DNA from: Meiothermus sp.
GTDB taxonomy: Bacteria; Deinococcota; Deinococci; Deinococcales; Thermaceae
Length of the DNA: 64,000 bases
Reading direction: 5' to 3'
NCBI RefSeq assembly: GCF_026004075.1
Contig: NZ_BPIK01000001.1
Span: 97,501-161,500 of the forward strand
Under the pieces are notes generated by a model. The model worked only from the letters and a program-made list of their open reading frames with translations. It was not told where the DNA came from and searched no databases. Of this stretch, positions 9,394 to 20,261 are shown in pieces (the stretch's first letter is position 1; each line of letters opens with the position of its first letter). Made by a program: the position numbers and the translations under genes.

Positions 9394-10256
9394 TCCCCAC
9401 CTACAACCGGGCCGAACTGCTGGCCCGCACGGTGCAGGCTTTTTTAGCCCAGGAAGGGGTTGCGCTCGAGCTGATCGTGGTGGACGACGGCTCGAGCGAT
9501 GCAACGCCGGAGGTGCTGGCCGGGTTCCATGACCGCCGCCTGCGGGTTTTGCGCCAACCCAACGCAGGGATGGCCTTTGCACGCAATGCAGGGCTGCTTC
9601 AGGCCCGGGGCCAGTATGTGCTGTTCAACGATGACGATGTGGTGCCTGAGGCGGGTTTTTTACAGGCTCATCTTTCTCTGCATAGGCGCTACCCTCGAGC
9701 GGCGGGGGTGAGTTATACCTATATACCGGAATCGCTGGGACAGGATTCTTTTATTCGCTTCTGGCGCGCGAGGGCCGAGTCGGGGGTGCGGGGCCGGGCC
9801 GATGGTGCGTCGCTGGGCTGGGGCGGCTTCTGGTTTGCCAGCCTTTCTTTGCCGCTCGAGCTGGCCGAGGCTTTTGCACCCATACGGGGCTACGGCTGGG
9901 AAGATCACGAGCTGGGTTGGCGGCTCTGGCGTAAGGGGGTGCGGCCCCGCCTGGCCCTGGGGGCCCGCGCGGCGCACGAGGATCGGGTCAGCCTGGACGT
10001 TATGGTAGCCAAGTCGCGGAGCCTGGGGCGGATGGCCTGGCAGTTTTACCGGTTGCACCCGCACCCCCTGGTGGCCTTCTGGACGGGTGTACACCCCCTG
10101 TCGCGGGCCTACAAGCGCTGGGCCTACCCCTGGGCCAGGGCCGAGCGGCTGTTGCAGGTGCGCGACTGGGAGGCGGGGGCGGGGGCCTTTGCAGCCTACC
10201 GGTTTGTGCTCGAGGCCGCCTACACCCAGGGGCTGCTGGAAGGGGCCACGGCATGA
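9369..10256 (+). CDS. Family 2 glycosyltransferase, 295 aa
   Basis: GT2 marks are clear: FSVVIPTYNRAELL, VVDDGSSDATPEVL, FNDDDVVPE near residue 93 (DxD) and GYGWEDHELGWRL near 180 with the catalytic ED. The start ATG 9369 lies inside the preceding glycosyltransferase gene in another frame, which implies coupled translation. Its stop overlaps the next GT2 gene by four bases (ATGA at 10253). Sugar and acceptor are not readable from sequence. Confidence 0.88.
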   Translation: MEPTFSVVIPTYNRAELLARTVQAFLAQEGVALELIVVDDGSSDATPEVLAGFHDRRLRVLRQPNAGMAFARNAGLLQARGQYVLFNDDDVVPEAGFLQAHLSLHRRYPRAAGVSYTYIPESLGQDSFIRFWRARAESGVRGRADGASLGWGGFWFASLSLPLELAEAFAPIRGYGWEDHELGWRLWRKGVRPRLALGARAAHEDRVSLDVMVAKSRSLGRMAWQFYRLHPHPLVAFWTGVHPLSRAYKRWAYPWARAERLLQVRDWEAGAGAFAAYRFVLEAAYTQGLLEGATA

Positions 10257-11110
10257 GCGCGCCCCTGGTGTACATCCTGATCGTCAACTACAACGCCTGG
10301 CCCGACACCCTGGCCTGTTTGCGGGCGCTGGAGCAACTCCGTTACCCCAACCACCGGGTGCTGGTGCTGGACAATGCCTCCGACAACGACGCGGTGGCCC
10401 GGCTGCGCGCGGCCTTTCCACACCTCGAGCTGCTCGAGCTAAAGCGCAACCTGGGCTTTGCCGGGGGTAACAACGTGGGCATCCGCCGGGCCCTGGCCGC
10501 GGGGGCCGACTACGTCTGGCTGCTCAACCCCGACACCCTGCCCGAGGCGGGCGCGCTCGCCGCCATGGTGGAGCGGGCCGAGCAGGACACCCGGATTGGG
10601 GCGGTGGGCGCGGTGCTCTACGAGATGGACAACCCCCAGCAGGTGCAGGCCTGGGGCGGGGGCCAGGTGGTGCTCCCCTGGGGGCTGATTCGCCTGCTAA
10701 CCCATCCGCGCCAGGCCGGGCGTTTGAACTACATCAGCGGGGCCAGCCTGCTCATCCGCCGGGCCGCCCTGGAACGGGTGGGCCTGCTGGACGAGGGGTT
10801 TTTCATGTACGGTGAGGACTGCGACTACGGCCTGCGCCTGACCCGCGCAGGGTTCCGGCTGGCGGTGGCCGAGGGGGCGCGGGTGCTGCACAAAGGGGGT
10901 AGCTCCTGGTCGGGCAGTCTGCGCTCCGACGAAACCTTTGCTGCCTACAACGTCCGGCTCTTTCGCAAGCACGCTCCCTGGCCCCTGCTGGCGGTGGCCG
11001 GGTATGGCCTGTTCTGGCTGCTGGAGTACAGCCTGCGGGGCCGTTTCGACAAGGTGGGGGCCCTCGGACGGGGCCTCCGGCAGGGTTGGCGCCTGCCGCT
11101 TGATGTGTAA
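10253..11110 (+). CDS. Family 2 glycosyltransferase, rhamnosyltransferase-like, 285 aa
   Basis: Resembles the WbbL/rhamnosyltransferase branch of GT2: VYILIVNYNAWPDTLACL, VLDNASDND, KRNLGFAGGNNVGIR near 65, LLNPDT near 89 (the DxD equivalent), and FFMYGEDCDYGLRL near 183. A C-terminal hydrophobic stretch (about 240-260) may contact the membrane. It overlaps the previous GT2 by four bases and is 17 bases before trpD, so a surface-glycan set is embedded in the trp cluster. Confidence 0.88.
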   Translation: MSAPLVYILIVNYNAWPDTLACLRALEQLRYPNHRVLVLDNASDNDAVARLRAAFPHLELLELKRNLGFAGGNNVGIRRALAAGADYVWLLNPDTLPEAGALAAMVERAEQDTRIGAVGAVLYEMDNPQQVQAWGGGQVVLPWGLIRLLTHPRQAGRLNYISGASLLIRRAALERVGLLDEGFFMYGEDCDYGLRLTRAGFRLAVAEGARVLHKGGSSWSGSLRSDETFAAYNVRLFRKHAPWPLLAVAGYGLFWLLEYSLRGRFDKVGALGRGLRQGWRLPLDV

Positions 11111-11127
11111 ACTTTTGGGGAGGAACC

Positions 11128-12153
11128 GTGGACGAACTCAAGAAAGCCCTTCTAGCCGAGCCTTTATCCCAGGCCGAGGCCCATGCCCTGATGCGCCGGA
11201 TTATGGCCGGCGACCTGACCCCGGTGCAGACCGCCGGGGTGCTGATGGCCCTGCGCACCCGGGGCGAGACCCCCGAGGAGATCGCCGGTTTTGCAGCCGG
11301 TATGCGCGAGGCCGCGGTGCGGGTGGAGACCCGCCGCCAGCCCCTGCTGGACATCGTGGGCACCGGGGGGGTGGCCCCGGAGGCCTTCAACATCTCCACC
11401 ACCACCTGCTTTGTGGTGGCCGCGGGTGGGGTGGCGGTAGCCAAGCACGGCAACCGGGCGGCCTCCTCCAAGTCGGGCTCCTTCGACCTGATCGAGGCGC
11501 TGGGGATCCGGATCGATATCCCCGCCGAAAAAGTGGCCGAGGCCATCGAGACGGTGGGCCTGGGCTTTCTGTTTGCCCGCAACCACCACCCGGCCATGCG
11601 CTATGTGGCCCCGGTGCGGGCCGAGCTGGGGGTGCGCACCGTCTTCAACCTGCTGGGCCCCCTCACCAACCCCGCTTTTGCCAGCCTGAACCTGGTGGGG
11701 GTGAGCAGCCCGGCCCTGGTGGAGCCGTTCGCCCGGGTGTTGCGCGACCTGGGCAGCAGCCGGGCGCTGGTGGTGCACGGCCAGATGGCGCGCGGGGAGG
11801 GCCTCGAGGCCATCGACGAACTGGCCCTGGGCGACAACCTGGTGGCCGAGCTCAGGGACGGCCAGATCCACACCTACCGCCTCCGGCCTGAAGAGATGGG
11901 CCTGGAGCCCGCCCCCTACACGGCAATCGGCGGGGGAACTGCTGCCGAGAATGCGGCGGTGGCGCGGGCCATTCTGAGCGGCCAGCAGCGGGGCCCCAAG
12001 CGCGATGCGGTGGCGCTGAACGCCGGGGCGGCCTTTTACCTGGCGGGCCGGGTGGAGGGTGTGGCCGAGGGGGTGCGGCTGGCCCAGCAACTCCTGGACG
12101 AAGGGGCCGGGCTGGCGGTGCTCGAGCGCCTGATCCAGCTTACCCAGGCATGA
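11128..12153 (+). CDS. trpD: Anthranilate phosphoribosyltransferase, 341 aa
   Basis: Transfers phosphoribosyl from PRPP to anthranilate. The family sequence is clear: MRRIMAGDLTPVQTAG, NISTTTCFVVAAGGVAVAKHGNR near 90-110, SKSGSFDLIEALG, and MRYVAPVRAELGVRTVFNLLGPLTNP. The Mg-binding Asp-Glu pair is in AIDELALGDN near 230. The glycine loop usually written GTGGD reads GTGGV here. The GTG start at 11128 follows GGGGAGGAACC. The end overlaps the next gene by four bases. Confidence 0.94.
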   Translation: MDELKKALLAEPLSQAEAHALMRRIMAGDLTPVQTAGVLMALRTRGETPEEIAGFAAGMREAAVRVETRRQPLLDIVGTGGVAPEAFNISTTTCFVVAAGGVAVAKHGNRAASSKSGSFDLIEALGIRIDIPAEKVAEAIETVGLGFLFARNHHPAMRYVAPVRAELGVRTVFNLLGPLTNPAFASLNLVGVSSPALVEPFARVLRDLGSSRALVVHGQMARGEGLEAIDELALGDNLVAELRDGQIHTYRLRPEEMGLEPAPYTAIGGGTAAENAAVARAILSGQQRGPKRDAVALNAGAAFYLAGRVEGVAEGVRLAQQLLDEGAGLAVLERLIQLTQA

Positions 12154-13316
12154 AGCGGATACTGCTCATCTCCAACGGGCACGGCGAGGACATCATCGGG
12201 GCTGCCCTGGGCGGGGCCTTGCAGGCGCTGGGCTACGCGGTGCAGGCGGTGCCGCTGGTGGGCCAGGGCCAGGCCTACCGGCGGGCCGGTATCCCGAGGC
12301 TGGGGCCCTGCCAAGAGCTGCCCTCGGGGGGGTTTGCCCTGCAGAGTGCGGCGGCGCTCTGGGCCGATCTCCGGGCCGGCTGGTTTTCCATGAGCCGGGC
12401 CCAGTACCGGGCGGTGCGGGCGGCGGCCCAGGGGGCCCTGGCCACGCTGGTGGTGGGGGATGTGTACGCCCTGGGGGTGGGGGTGGTGTTTGGGGGGCGC
12501 CCGCTTTTTTTGATGCAGTGCCGCTCCTCGCTGCGGGTGGGGGGGCGCCCTTACAGCGTGACCGAGCGCCTGCTGATGCGCCGGGCGGTTCGGGTGTATC
12601 CCCGCGAGCCGGAAGGGGCGGTCTGGCTGCGGGCTCGAGGCCTTCCCCAGGCCTGCTACCTGGGCAACCCCATGCTGGATGCCCTGGACGAGGGGTCGCT
12701 CGAGGTGAGCCCCCCCTACCTGCTGCTGCTGCCCGGCTCGCGGGAGGATGCCTACCAGAGCCTGCCCCTGATGCTCGAGGCCTGCCGCCGGCTGCGCGAT
12801 ACCGCCCTAACGCCCGTGGTGGCCTGGGCGGGCCTGCCCCTGGACAGGCTGGAGCTGAAAGACTACCGGCTCGAGGCCACCGGTCGGAGCGAGGGCGTCA
12901 CCCACCGGCTCAGCCACCCCGATGGAACCGTGGTGTACCTGGCGCAGCGGGCTTTCGGCGCGGCCCTGCGGGGCTCGAGGCTGGCCCTTTCCACCAGCGG
13001 AACGGCGGCCGAGCAGGCCGCGGGCTATGGGGTGCCGCTGGTGGGCTTTCCCACCCACGGGCCGCAGTACACCCCAGGGTTTGCCCAGACGCAAAAACGC
13101 TTGCTGGGGGACGCCTTGATGCTCACCGAGCCCAGCCCCGAGGCCGTTGTGCGGGCTGTGCGGGCCTTCCTCTCCTCCGAAACCCTGTTGCAGCGGGCCC
13201 GAGCGGCCGGGAAAGCCGCCATGGGCGAGCCCGGCGCCGCCGCGCGGATAGCCCTGGATATACACCAGCACCTCCAGGCTATTGAGCGGGAACCCGCGCA
13301 ATCCCGGTCTCGATAA
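12150..13316 (+). CDS. Lipid-A-disaccharide-synthase-related protein, 388 aa
   Basis: The start ILLISNGHGEDIIGAALGGAL and the middle YLGNPMLDAL plus LLLLPGSREDAY match the LpxB-related family found in cyanobacteria and Deinococcota, which lack true lipid A. The C-terminal half has the GT-B pattern, with STSGTAAEQAAGYGVPLVGFP near 285-305 binding a nucleotide sugar. A role in glycolipid synthesis is plausible, in line with the three neighbouring glycosyltransferases; substrate is unknown. Its ATGA overlap with trpD indicates coupling. The 3' end overlaps the opposite-strand membrane protein gene by 38 bases. Confidence 0.82.
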   Translation: MKRILLISNGHGEDIIGAALGGALQALGYAVQAVPLVGQGQAYRRAGIPRLGPCQELPSGGFALQSAAALWADLRAGWFSMSRAQYRAVRAAAQGALATLVVGDVYALGVGVVFGGRPLFLMQCRSSLRVGGRPYSVTERLLMRRAVRVYPREPEGAVWLRARGLPQACYLGNPMLDALDEGSLEVSPPYLLLLPGSREDAYQSLPLMLEACRRLRDTALTPVVAWAGLPLDRLELKDYRLEATGRSEGVTHRLSHPDGTVVYLAQRAFGAALRGSRLALSTSGTAAEQAAGYGVPLVGFPTHGPQYTPGFAQTQKRLLGDALMLTEPSPEAVVRAVRAFLSSETLLQRARAAGKAAMGEPGAAARIALDIHQHLQAIEREPAQSRSR

Positions 13317-13698
13317 AGCGCCACCACAGCAGCAAACAAACCAGGCTGGCCCAGAAGAAGTACGGCCCCACCTGCTCCGGGGGCTTTTCCAGGCTTTTGC
13401 GGAACCAGCCCCCAGGCTCCAGGCCGCTCACAAACCACAGAATGCTGGCAGCCAGCAGGCCATAGACGGCGTGCAGCCAGCTCACGCCGCCCATAAACAG
13501 CGTGCGCACCAACAGCTCGACCACCACCGCTGCCACCGCAAAGCCCGCCACGAACCTGAAAAAGCGCAACTGCCGGATATGGGGCTCGCGCACCAGCAGG
13601 GGTAGGTTCCACAGGAGCGAAACCCCGATTAGGAGCAACGTGATCAGGTTGAGCAGGCCGCGCAGCCCGATGATATAGACCGGAAGGGGGGTGTCCAT
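13279..13698 (-). CDS. Membrane protein of unknown function, 139 aa
   Basis: Four hydrophobic segments are seen: IIGLRGLLNLITLLLIGVSLLW, FFRFVAGFAVAAVVVELLV, SWLHAVYGLLAASILWFV and GPYFFWASLVCLLLWW. No recognisable motif or family. I prefer ATG 13698 (MDTPLP) over TTG 13707. Its 3' end runs 38 bases into the convergent LpxB-related gene, so the end of one message is antisense to the other. Confidence 0.65.
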   Translation of the reverse strand: MDTPLPVYIIGLRGLLNLITLLLIGVSLLWNLPLLVREPHIRQLRFFRFVAGFAVAAVVVELLVRTLFMGGVSWLHAVYGLLAASILWFVSGLEPGGWFRKSLEKPPEQVGPYFFWASLVCLLLWWRFIETGIARVPAQ

Positions 13699-13710
13699 GC
13701 CAGGCAAAGT

Positions 13711-15339
13711 TTACCGAAGGATGGGGGGCCGGTGGATGCCCAGCCGCTCTACAACCGCCTGGGCCAGGCCAATCAGCAGGGGGTCTTGCAGGGCCGGGCC
13801 CACCAGCGAGGCCCCCACCGGCTCGCCGCTCTCGCGGTAGCCCGCCGGAAAATTCACCACCGGAAAGCCCGAGGTGGAGGTGAGCAGGCTCAGGCTGTTG
13901 CTGATGGCCAGCAGCACATCCACCCGGTGGGCCTGCATCAGCTCGAGCAGCCTCTCGCGGCCCTGCTGGCGGTTTTTCTGCACCAGGGCCTGGTACTCGG
14001 CGTCGGATAGGGGGTGCGAAAGCGAGACCTCGAGCAAGTTCTGCCCGTAGCGCATGGCCTCGGGGTGCTGGCGGTTGTATTCGATCACGTCCTGCAAGCC
14101 CTCAATTGCAGCCCCGGTGGTCTTTAGGTAGTGGGCCAGGTCGCGCCGCATACCGGCGTGCAGCACCGGCATCATCTCGATGGAACTCTCGGGAAAGGGC
14201 ACCGGCACCACCACGGCCCCCAGGTTTTGCAGGGCCTGTGCGACCTGCTCCAGCGCTTCCTGGTCGCCCCTGCGCTGGATGTGCTGTACCCAGCCCACCC
14301 GCAGCGCGGCCGGCGGGGATGGGGATACGGTGGGGAAGGTGAAACCCCGGGCCATCTGGGTCTGGGGGTCGCCAGGGTCGTACCCGGTGAGCACCGACAT
14401 CAAGACCGCCAGGTCGGGGGCCTTTTTGGTCATGGGGCCGGCGGTGTCCTGGGCAGCGGTGATGGGGATGATGCGGTCGCGGCTGACCAGGCCCAGGGTG
14501 GGCTTGAGGGTGAAAAGGCTGTTCTGGGCGGCGGGGTAGACGAGCGAGCCCGAGGTCTCGGTGCCGATGCCGGCCACGGCCAGGTTGGCGGCTACGGCCA
14601 CCGCTGTGCCGCTGCTGCTGCCCCCCACATCAAACGGCCCGTAAGGGTTGCGGGTATGGCCGCCCAGCGTGCTGTAGCCGTTGACCGACTGGCTGGTCAT
14701 GAAGTTGGCCCACTCCGAGAGGTTGTTTTTGCCCAGCACAACCGCCCCGGCGGCCCGCAGCCTTTGCACGATAAAAGCGTCCTGGTCGGCGATGTGCTGG
14801 GACAGCACCGCGGCCCCGGCGGTGGTGTGCAAAGGGCCTCGGGTGGAGATGTTGTCCTTCAGGCTGATAGGGATGCCGTGCAGCAGGCCACGCACCTGCC
14901 CTTGCTGGCGTTCCTGGTCGCGGGCTCGAGCCTCCTCGAGCGCCTCGGGGTTCACCTCCAGATAGGCGCGGAGCTGGTCGTTGTAGCGGCGGATGCGCCA
15001 CAGATAAAAAAGCGTAAGCTCTTCGGAAGTGAGCTGCCCGGCCTGCATCAGGGCTTGTAGCTCGGCGATGGTGGCCTGCTGGGTAAGGGTTTGCAGGCGC
15101 TCGAGGGTTTCCGCCTCGAGCCGGTTCAAAGCTGCTTCAAAGGGGGTAAAGTCCAGCTTGCGCCGCAACGGGTAACTAGAAGGGGCGGTCTGCTCGGCCA
15201 CCTGGCGGGCCACAAAACTCTCCCAGTCGCGCTTGTTGGGGTTCAGACGTTTTTCGGCAGCCTGGCTCATCACCCACCACACTACCAACCCCACCACCAA
15301 CAAAACCAGAGCCACATACAGTCGAACGCCTCGGGACAT
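13711..15339 (-). CDS. Amidase-signature family hydrolase, membrane-anchored, 542 aa
   Basis: The Ser-cisSer-Lys catalytic triad of the amidase signature family is visible: Lys in HGIPISLKDNIST, and both Ser in FDVGGSSSGTAVAVAANLAVAGIGTETSGS. The N-terminus (about 5-25, VRLYVALVLLVVGLVVWWV) is a membrane anchor or uncleaved signal, so the enzyme probably faces the periplasm, unlike GatA. It hydrolyses an amide; peptide amides or acylated substrates are typical of exported members. I start at ATG 15339 (MSRGVR), since the 23 residues before it do not fit the family. It ends 13 bases before the membrane protein gene on the same strand. Confidence 0.88.
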   Translation of the reverse strand: MSRGVRLYVALVLLVVGLVVWWVMSQAAEKRLNPNKRDWESFVARQVAEQTAPSSYPLRRKLDFTPFEAALNRLEAETLERLQTLTQQATIAELQALMQAGQLTSEELTLFYLWRIRRYNDQLRAYLEVNPEALEEARARDQERQQGQVRGLLHGIPISLKDNISTRGPLHTTAGAAVLSQHIADQDAFIVQRLRAAGAVVLGKNNLSEWANFMTSQSVNGYSTLGGHTRNPYGPFDVGGSSSGTAVAVAANLAVAGIGTETSGSLVYPAAQNSLFTLKPTLGLVSRDRIIPITAAQDTAGPMTKKAPDLAVLMSVLTGYDPGDPQTQMARGFTFPTVSPSPPAALRVGWVQHIQRRGDQEALEQVAQALQNLGAVVVPVPFPESSIEMMPVLHAGMRRDLAHYLKTTGAAIEGLQDVIEYNRQHPEAMRYGQNLLEVSLSHPLSDAEYQALVQKNRQQGRERLLELMQAHRVDVLLAISNSLSLLTSTSGFPVVNFPAGYRESGEPVGASLVGPALQDPLLIGLAQAVVERLGIHRPPILR

Positions 15340-15497
15340 TGCTTCTATTGTGCGGCCAACCAACATGCCCCAACTGCAATACCCTTCACCCGAAGGGGTT
15401 ATTCGCATAACGCCGGTGCTTATTAAATGTCACAGGGTTTTTGCTCCAGAGGGGCTAGACTTTCCTTGGTTAGACACTGCCTCTTTTGGTTGTTATC

Positions 15498-16415
15498 ATG
15501 CACGAACTTTATACCAACGCTCCCACCCACTGGCCCAAAGTCCGCCTCGAGGGCCTTATCAATAGCACTGCGCCCGAAGTTAAGGCAGCCAACCGCCTGA
15601 TTTTCGCCACCAGCGTAGAGACCCTGTTTCGCAAATCGGGTATCCAGGTGCTGGAAGCCGATGTGCTGCGCCTGACCCGGGAAGGGGTTCTGGAAATCCC
15701 CTTGCGGGTGCGGGCCGAAGACGGCGAATACGACCTTTTCTTTTATCCTGTAGCCGACGAAAAAGCTGCGGCCCACTACGTGGCGGTGCAGGAGCTGGCC
15801 CAGCGCTGGGGGCGCATCCGCCCCATCTACTACAGCACCGACGACCTGCTATCCATCTACCCCGAAACCCTGGAACCCGTGACCTACCGCGACCGGCTTT
15901 TTATTCAGGCTTCCCTGAGCGCCCCCAAGGGCCAGTATGCCATGTGGTGGGCCGAGCAGGAGGGCGAGCAGTTTCACTACAGCCCAACCTACGACCTTAT
16001 CGATCGCATCTACCGCGAGATTAATGGCCTCGAGATGCGGGCGTTTGCTCTAATTTTGCTCGAGCTCGGGATGATTCAGGAGGAATACGAGTTCACCGCC
16101 TCCACCTTTACCGACACCACCGTGGAAATCCCGGTAGAAGGTCCCGAAGGCGTGCCCATCATCATCTCTTTTTCGCAGCACCGTGGTGTGCGTTTTCATT
16201 TTCACATGGGGCGTGCCAGCGCCGAATACCGCGACCTGTTCCTGAACCTGTTTTTGCTGCGACTCAAAAGCTGGCGCAAGGAGGCCGACCTCGAGCACAT
16301 CAAACGCCTGGATAGCCCCGCCTACATCTGGTGGCGTGAGCTGGGCAAGCGCCTGCGCCTGAGTACGGGCTCGAGCGAGCACGCCATTAGCGCGGTGGGT
16401 TCGGTTAAACGCTAA
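15498..16415 (+). CDS. Conserved-looking protein of unknown function, 305 aa
   Basis: I do not recognise the family. The product is soluble, without signal peptide or membrane segment, rich in aromatic and acidic residues, with alternating hydrophobic stretches such as GVLEIPLRVRAEDGEYDLFFYP and VPIIISFSQHRGVRFHFHMG. Codon use is like its neighbours, which argues that it is real. ATG 15498 is preferred over TTG 15486. It precedes gyrB on the same strand with 237 bases between; no functional link can be claimed. Confidence 0.7.
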   Translation: MHELYTNAPTHWPKVRLEGLINSTAPEVKAANRLIFATSVETLFRKSGIQVLEADVLRLTREGVLEIPLRVRAEDGEYDLFFYPVADEKAAAHYVAVQELAQRWGRIRPIYYSTDDLLSIYPETLEPVTYRDRLFIQASLSAPKGQYAMWWAEQEGEQFHYSPTYDLIDRIYREINGLEMRAFALILLELGMIQEEYEFTASTFTDTTVEIPVEGPEGVPIIISFSQHRGVRFHFHMGRASAEYRDLFLNLFLLRLKSWRKEADLEHIKRLDSPAYIWWRELGKRLRLSTGSSEHAISAVGSVKR

Positions 16416-18584
<2,169 letters not shown>

Positions 18585-18665
18585 TGTGTTCTTCCCGAGG
18601 TTGCACCAACAGGTTTCTTGTTTTTGCTGCGTGGCAGGGTTGCTATCCGGGATAGATAAACGAAC

Positions 18666-18690
18666 AAGGCGAGCCCGATGGGCTCGCCTT
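18666..18690. terminator. Bidirectional hairpin between gyrB and the ABC transporter genes
   Basis: AAGGCGAGCCC (18666-18676) and GGGCTCGCCTT (18680-18690) form a perfect 11-bp stem with a GAT loop. It lies between convergent genes and can serve both. A long T-run is missing on either side. Confidence 0.75.
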
Positions 18691-18702
18691 ATGGCTATAG
18701 GC

Positions 18703-20220
18703 TTACTGTAGCCAGGTGTAGCGGAAGGCCAGGTAGCTGGTGTTGGGGAAGTGCAAGAAGCCCTGCACGCGGCGGTTCATAGCCTCGTACTGGGCGGAGT
18801 GGAACAGGAAGGCCATGGGGCTATCCTGCAGAACCAGCTCCTGCACCTGGGTGTAGATGCGCTGGCGCTCGCTCTGGCTCGAGACCCGCCGCCCCTGCTC
18901 CAGCAACTGGGTGACCCGGTCGTTCTTGTACTTGGAGAGGTTCAGCGCCGAGGAGGGGTGGAAGGTGTTGAAGAGGTAGTCGTCGGGGTCGGCCTGGCCC
19001 GAGGTGCCCAGCAGGGTCACGTCGAACTCGCTCCGCAGGGCCTTGGGCAGGTACACGTTCCAGTCCTCGGCCTGGATGTTCACCCGGATGCCCACCTCGG
19101 CCAGGTTGTCGCGGATCACGTCGGCGGGGGTGCGCAGGAAGTCGTAGGTGGAGGTGACGTAGAGGTTCATGGTGAAGCCGTTGGGCAGGCCGGCCTCGGC
19201 CAGGAGCTGCTTGGCTTTGGCTACATCGCGGGTGTTGTAGGGGCTGTTGGTGTAGGCATAGGCCCCCGAGGGGATGGTGGTGCCACGGGCCACAATGCCG
19301 CCGGTGCCGAAGAGGGCCAGATCCACGATGGCCTTTTTATCAATGGCGTAGGCGATGGCCTGGCGCACCTTGGGGTTGTTGTAGGGCTCACGGGTGGTGT
19401 TGAAGTAGAGCGCCCGGAAGTTGGCCGAGGGCCCGCCCATCACCACCAGGTTGCGGTCGGCTTTGAGCGGCCGTACATCGGCGGCGGTAACGTACTCGAT
19501 CCAGTCCACGGCCCCGGCCCGGAGCGCGGTGGAGCGGGCGGCGGGGTCGGGGTAGAAGGTGTAGGTGATGCCGTCCAGGTAGGGCAGGGGGCGGCCCTGG
19601 TTGTCTTTTTGCCAGTACTTATCCCACTTGCGCACCACCAGGCGGGTCTGGGGGATGTACTCCACAAAGCGGAAAGGCCCGGTGCCAATCACGGCCTTGT
19701 TGAGGTCGTTGTTGTTTTCTCTGGTTACCTTCTCCGAAACAATGGCGTTGGTGCTGAAGGCCAGCTTGGCCAGCAGGGGAGAGAAGGGCTGGGAGAGGGT
19801 GATGACCACGGTGTTGTCGTTGGGGGCCGTGACCGAGCGTACCAGGGCGAAGTCGTTGGCGCGGGGGCTCTTGGTGGCCGGGTCTTTGATGCGGTTGATG
19901 GAGAAGGCCACGTCGGAGGCCTTGAGGGGGTCGCCGTTGTGGAAGGTTACGCCCGGACGCAGGCGGAAGGTCCAGGTCAGGCCGTCCGCCGAGACACTCC
20001 AGGACTGGGCCAGCCCCGGCACAATGCGGCCTTTGCTATCGAGCATGACCAGGGTGTCGTAGATGTTTTCCAGCACGTTGCGGCTGGCGGTGGCGTTGGT
20101 GGTGTGGGGGTCGAGGCCCACCGGGTCGGTCTGCATCCCGGCCCGCAGGATGCCCCCCGTCTTTTGCGCCAGCGATACCGCGGCCAGAACCAGCACGAGC
20201 AGAACCAACAGTCTTTTCAT
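18703..20220 (-). CDS. Peptide/oligopeptide ABC transporter substrate-binding protein, 505 aa
   Basis: Family 5 solute-binding protein, exported by a signal peptide (MKRLLVLLVLVLAAVSLAQ). After cleavage come GGILRAGMQTDPVGLDPH, LAQSWSVSADGLTWTFRLRPGVTFHNGDPLKASDV and TGPFRF, typical of DppA/OppA. Start 20220 is chosen because AAGGAGG lies a few bases before it and the signal peptide begins there. It is last in a minus-strand set with two permeases; no ATPase genes are present here, so they must be encoded elsewhere. Confidence 0.93.
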   Translation of the reverse strand: MKRLLVLLVLVLAAVSLAQKTGGILRAGMQTDPVGLDPHTTNATASRNVLENIYDTLVMLDSKGRIVPGLAQSWSVSADGLTWTFRLRPGVTFHNGDPLKASDVAFSINRIKDPATKSPRANDFALVRSVTAPNDNTVVITLSQPFSPLLAKLAFSTNAIVSEKVTRENNNDLNKAVIGTGPFRFVEYIPQTRLVVRKWDKYWQKDNQGRPLPYLDGITYTFYPDPAARSTALRAGAVDWIEYVTAADVRPLKADRNLVVMGGPSANFRALYFNTTREPYNNPKVRQAIAYAIDKKAIVDLALFGTGGIVARGTTIPSGAYAYTNSPYNTRDVAKAKQLLAEAGLPNGFTMNLYVTSTYDFLRTPADVIRDNLAEVGIRVNIQAEDWNVYLPKALRSEFDVTLLGTSGQADPDDYLFNTFHPSSALNLSKYKNDRVTQLLEQGRRVSSQSERQRIYTQVQELVLQDSPMAFLFHSAQYEAMNRRVQGFLHFPNTSYLAFRYTWLQ

Positions 20221-20261
20221 TGCGCCTCCTTGTCGGTGATTATACCGGTATACAACCAACA

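Noticed and set aside
11350-11372. Frameshift at the G7 run in trpD
   Set aside because: The family sequence continues in the same frame on both sides; only one residue is unusual.
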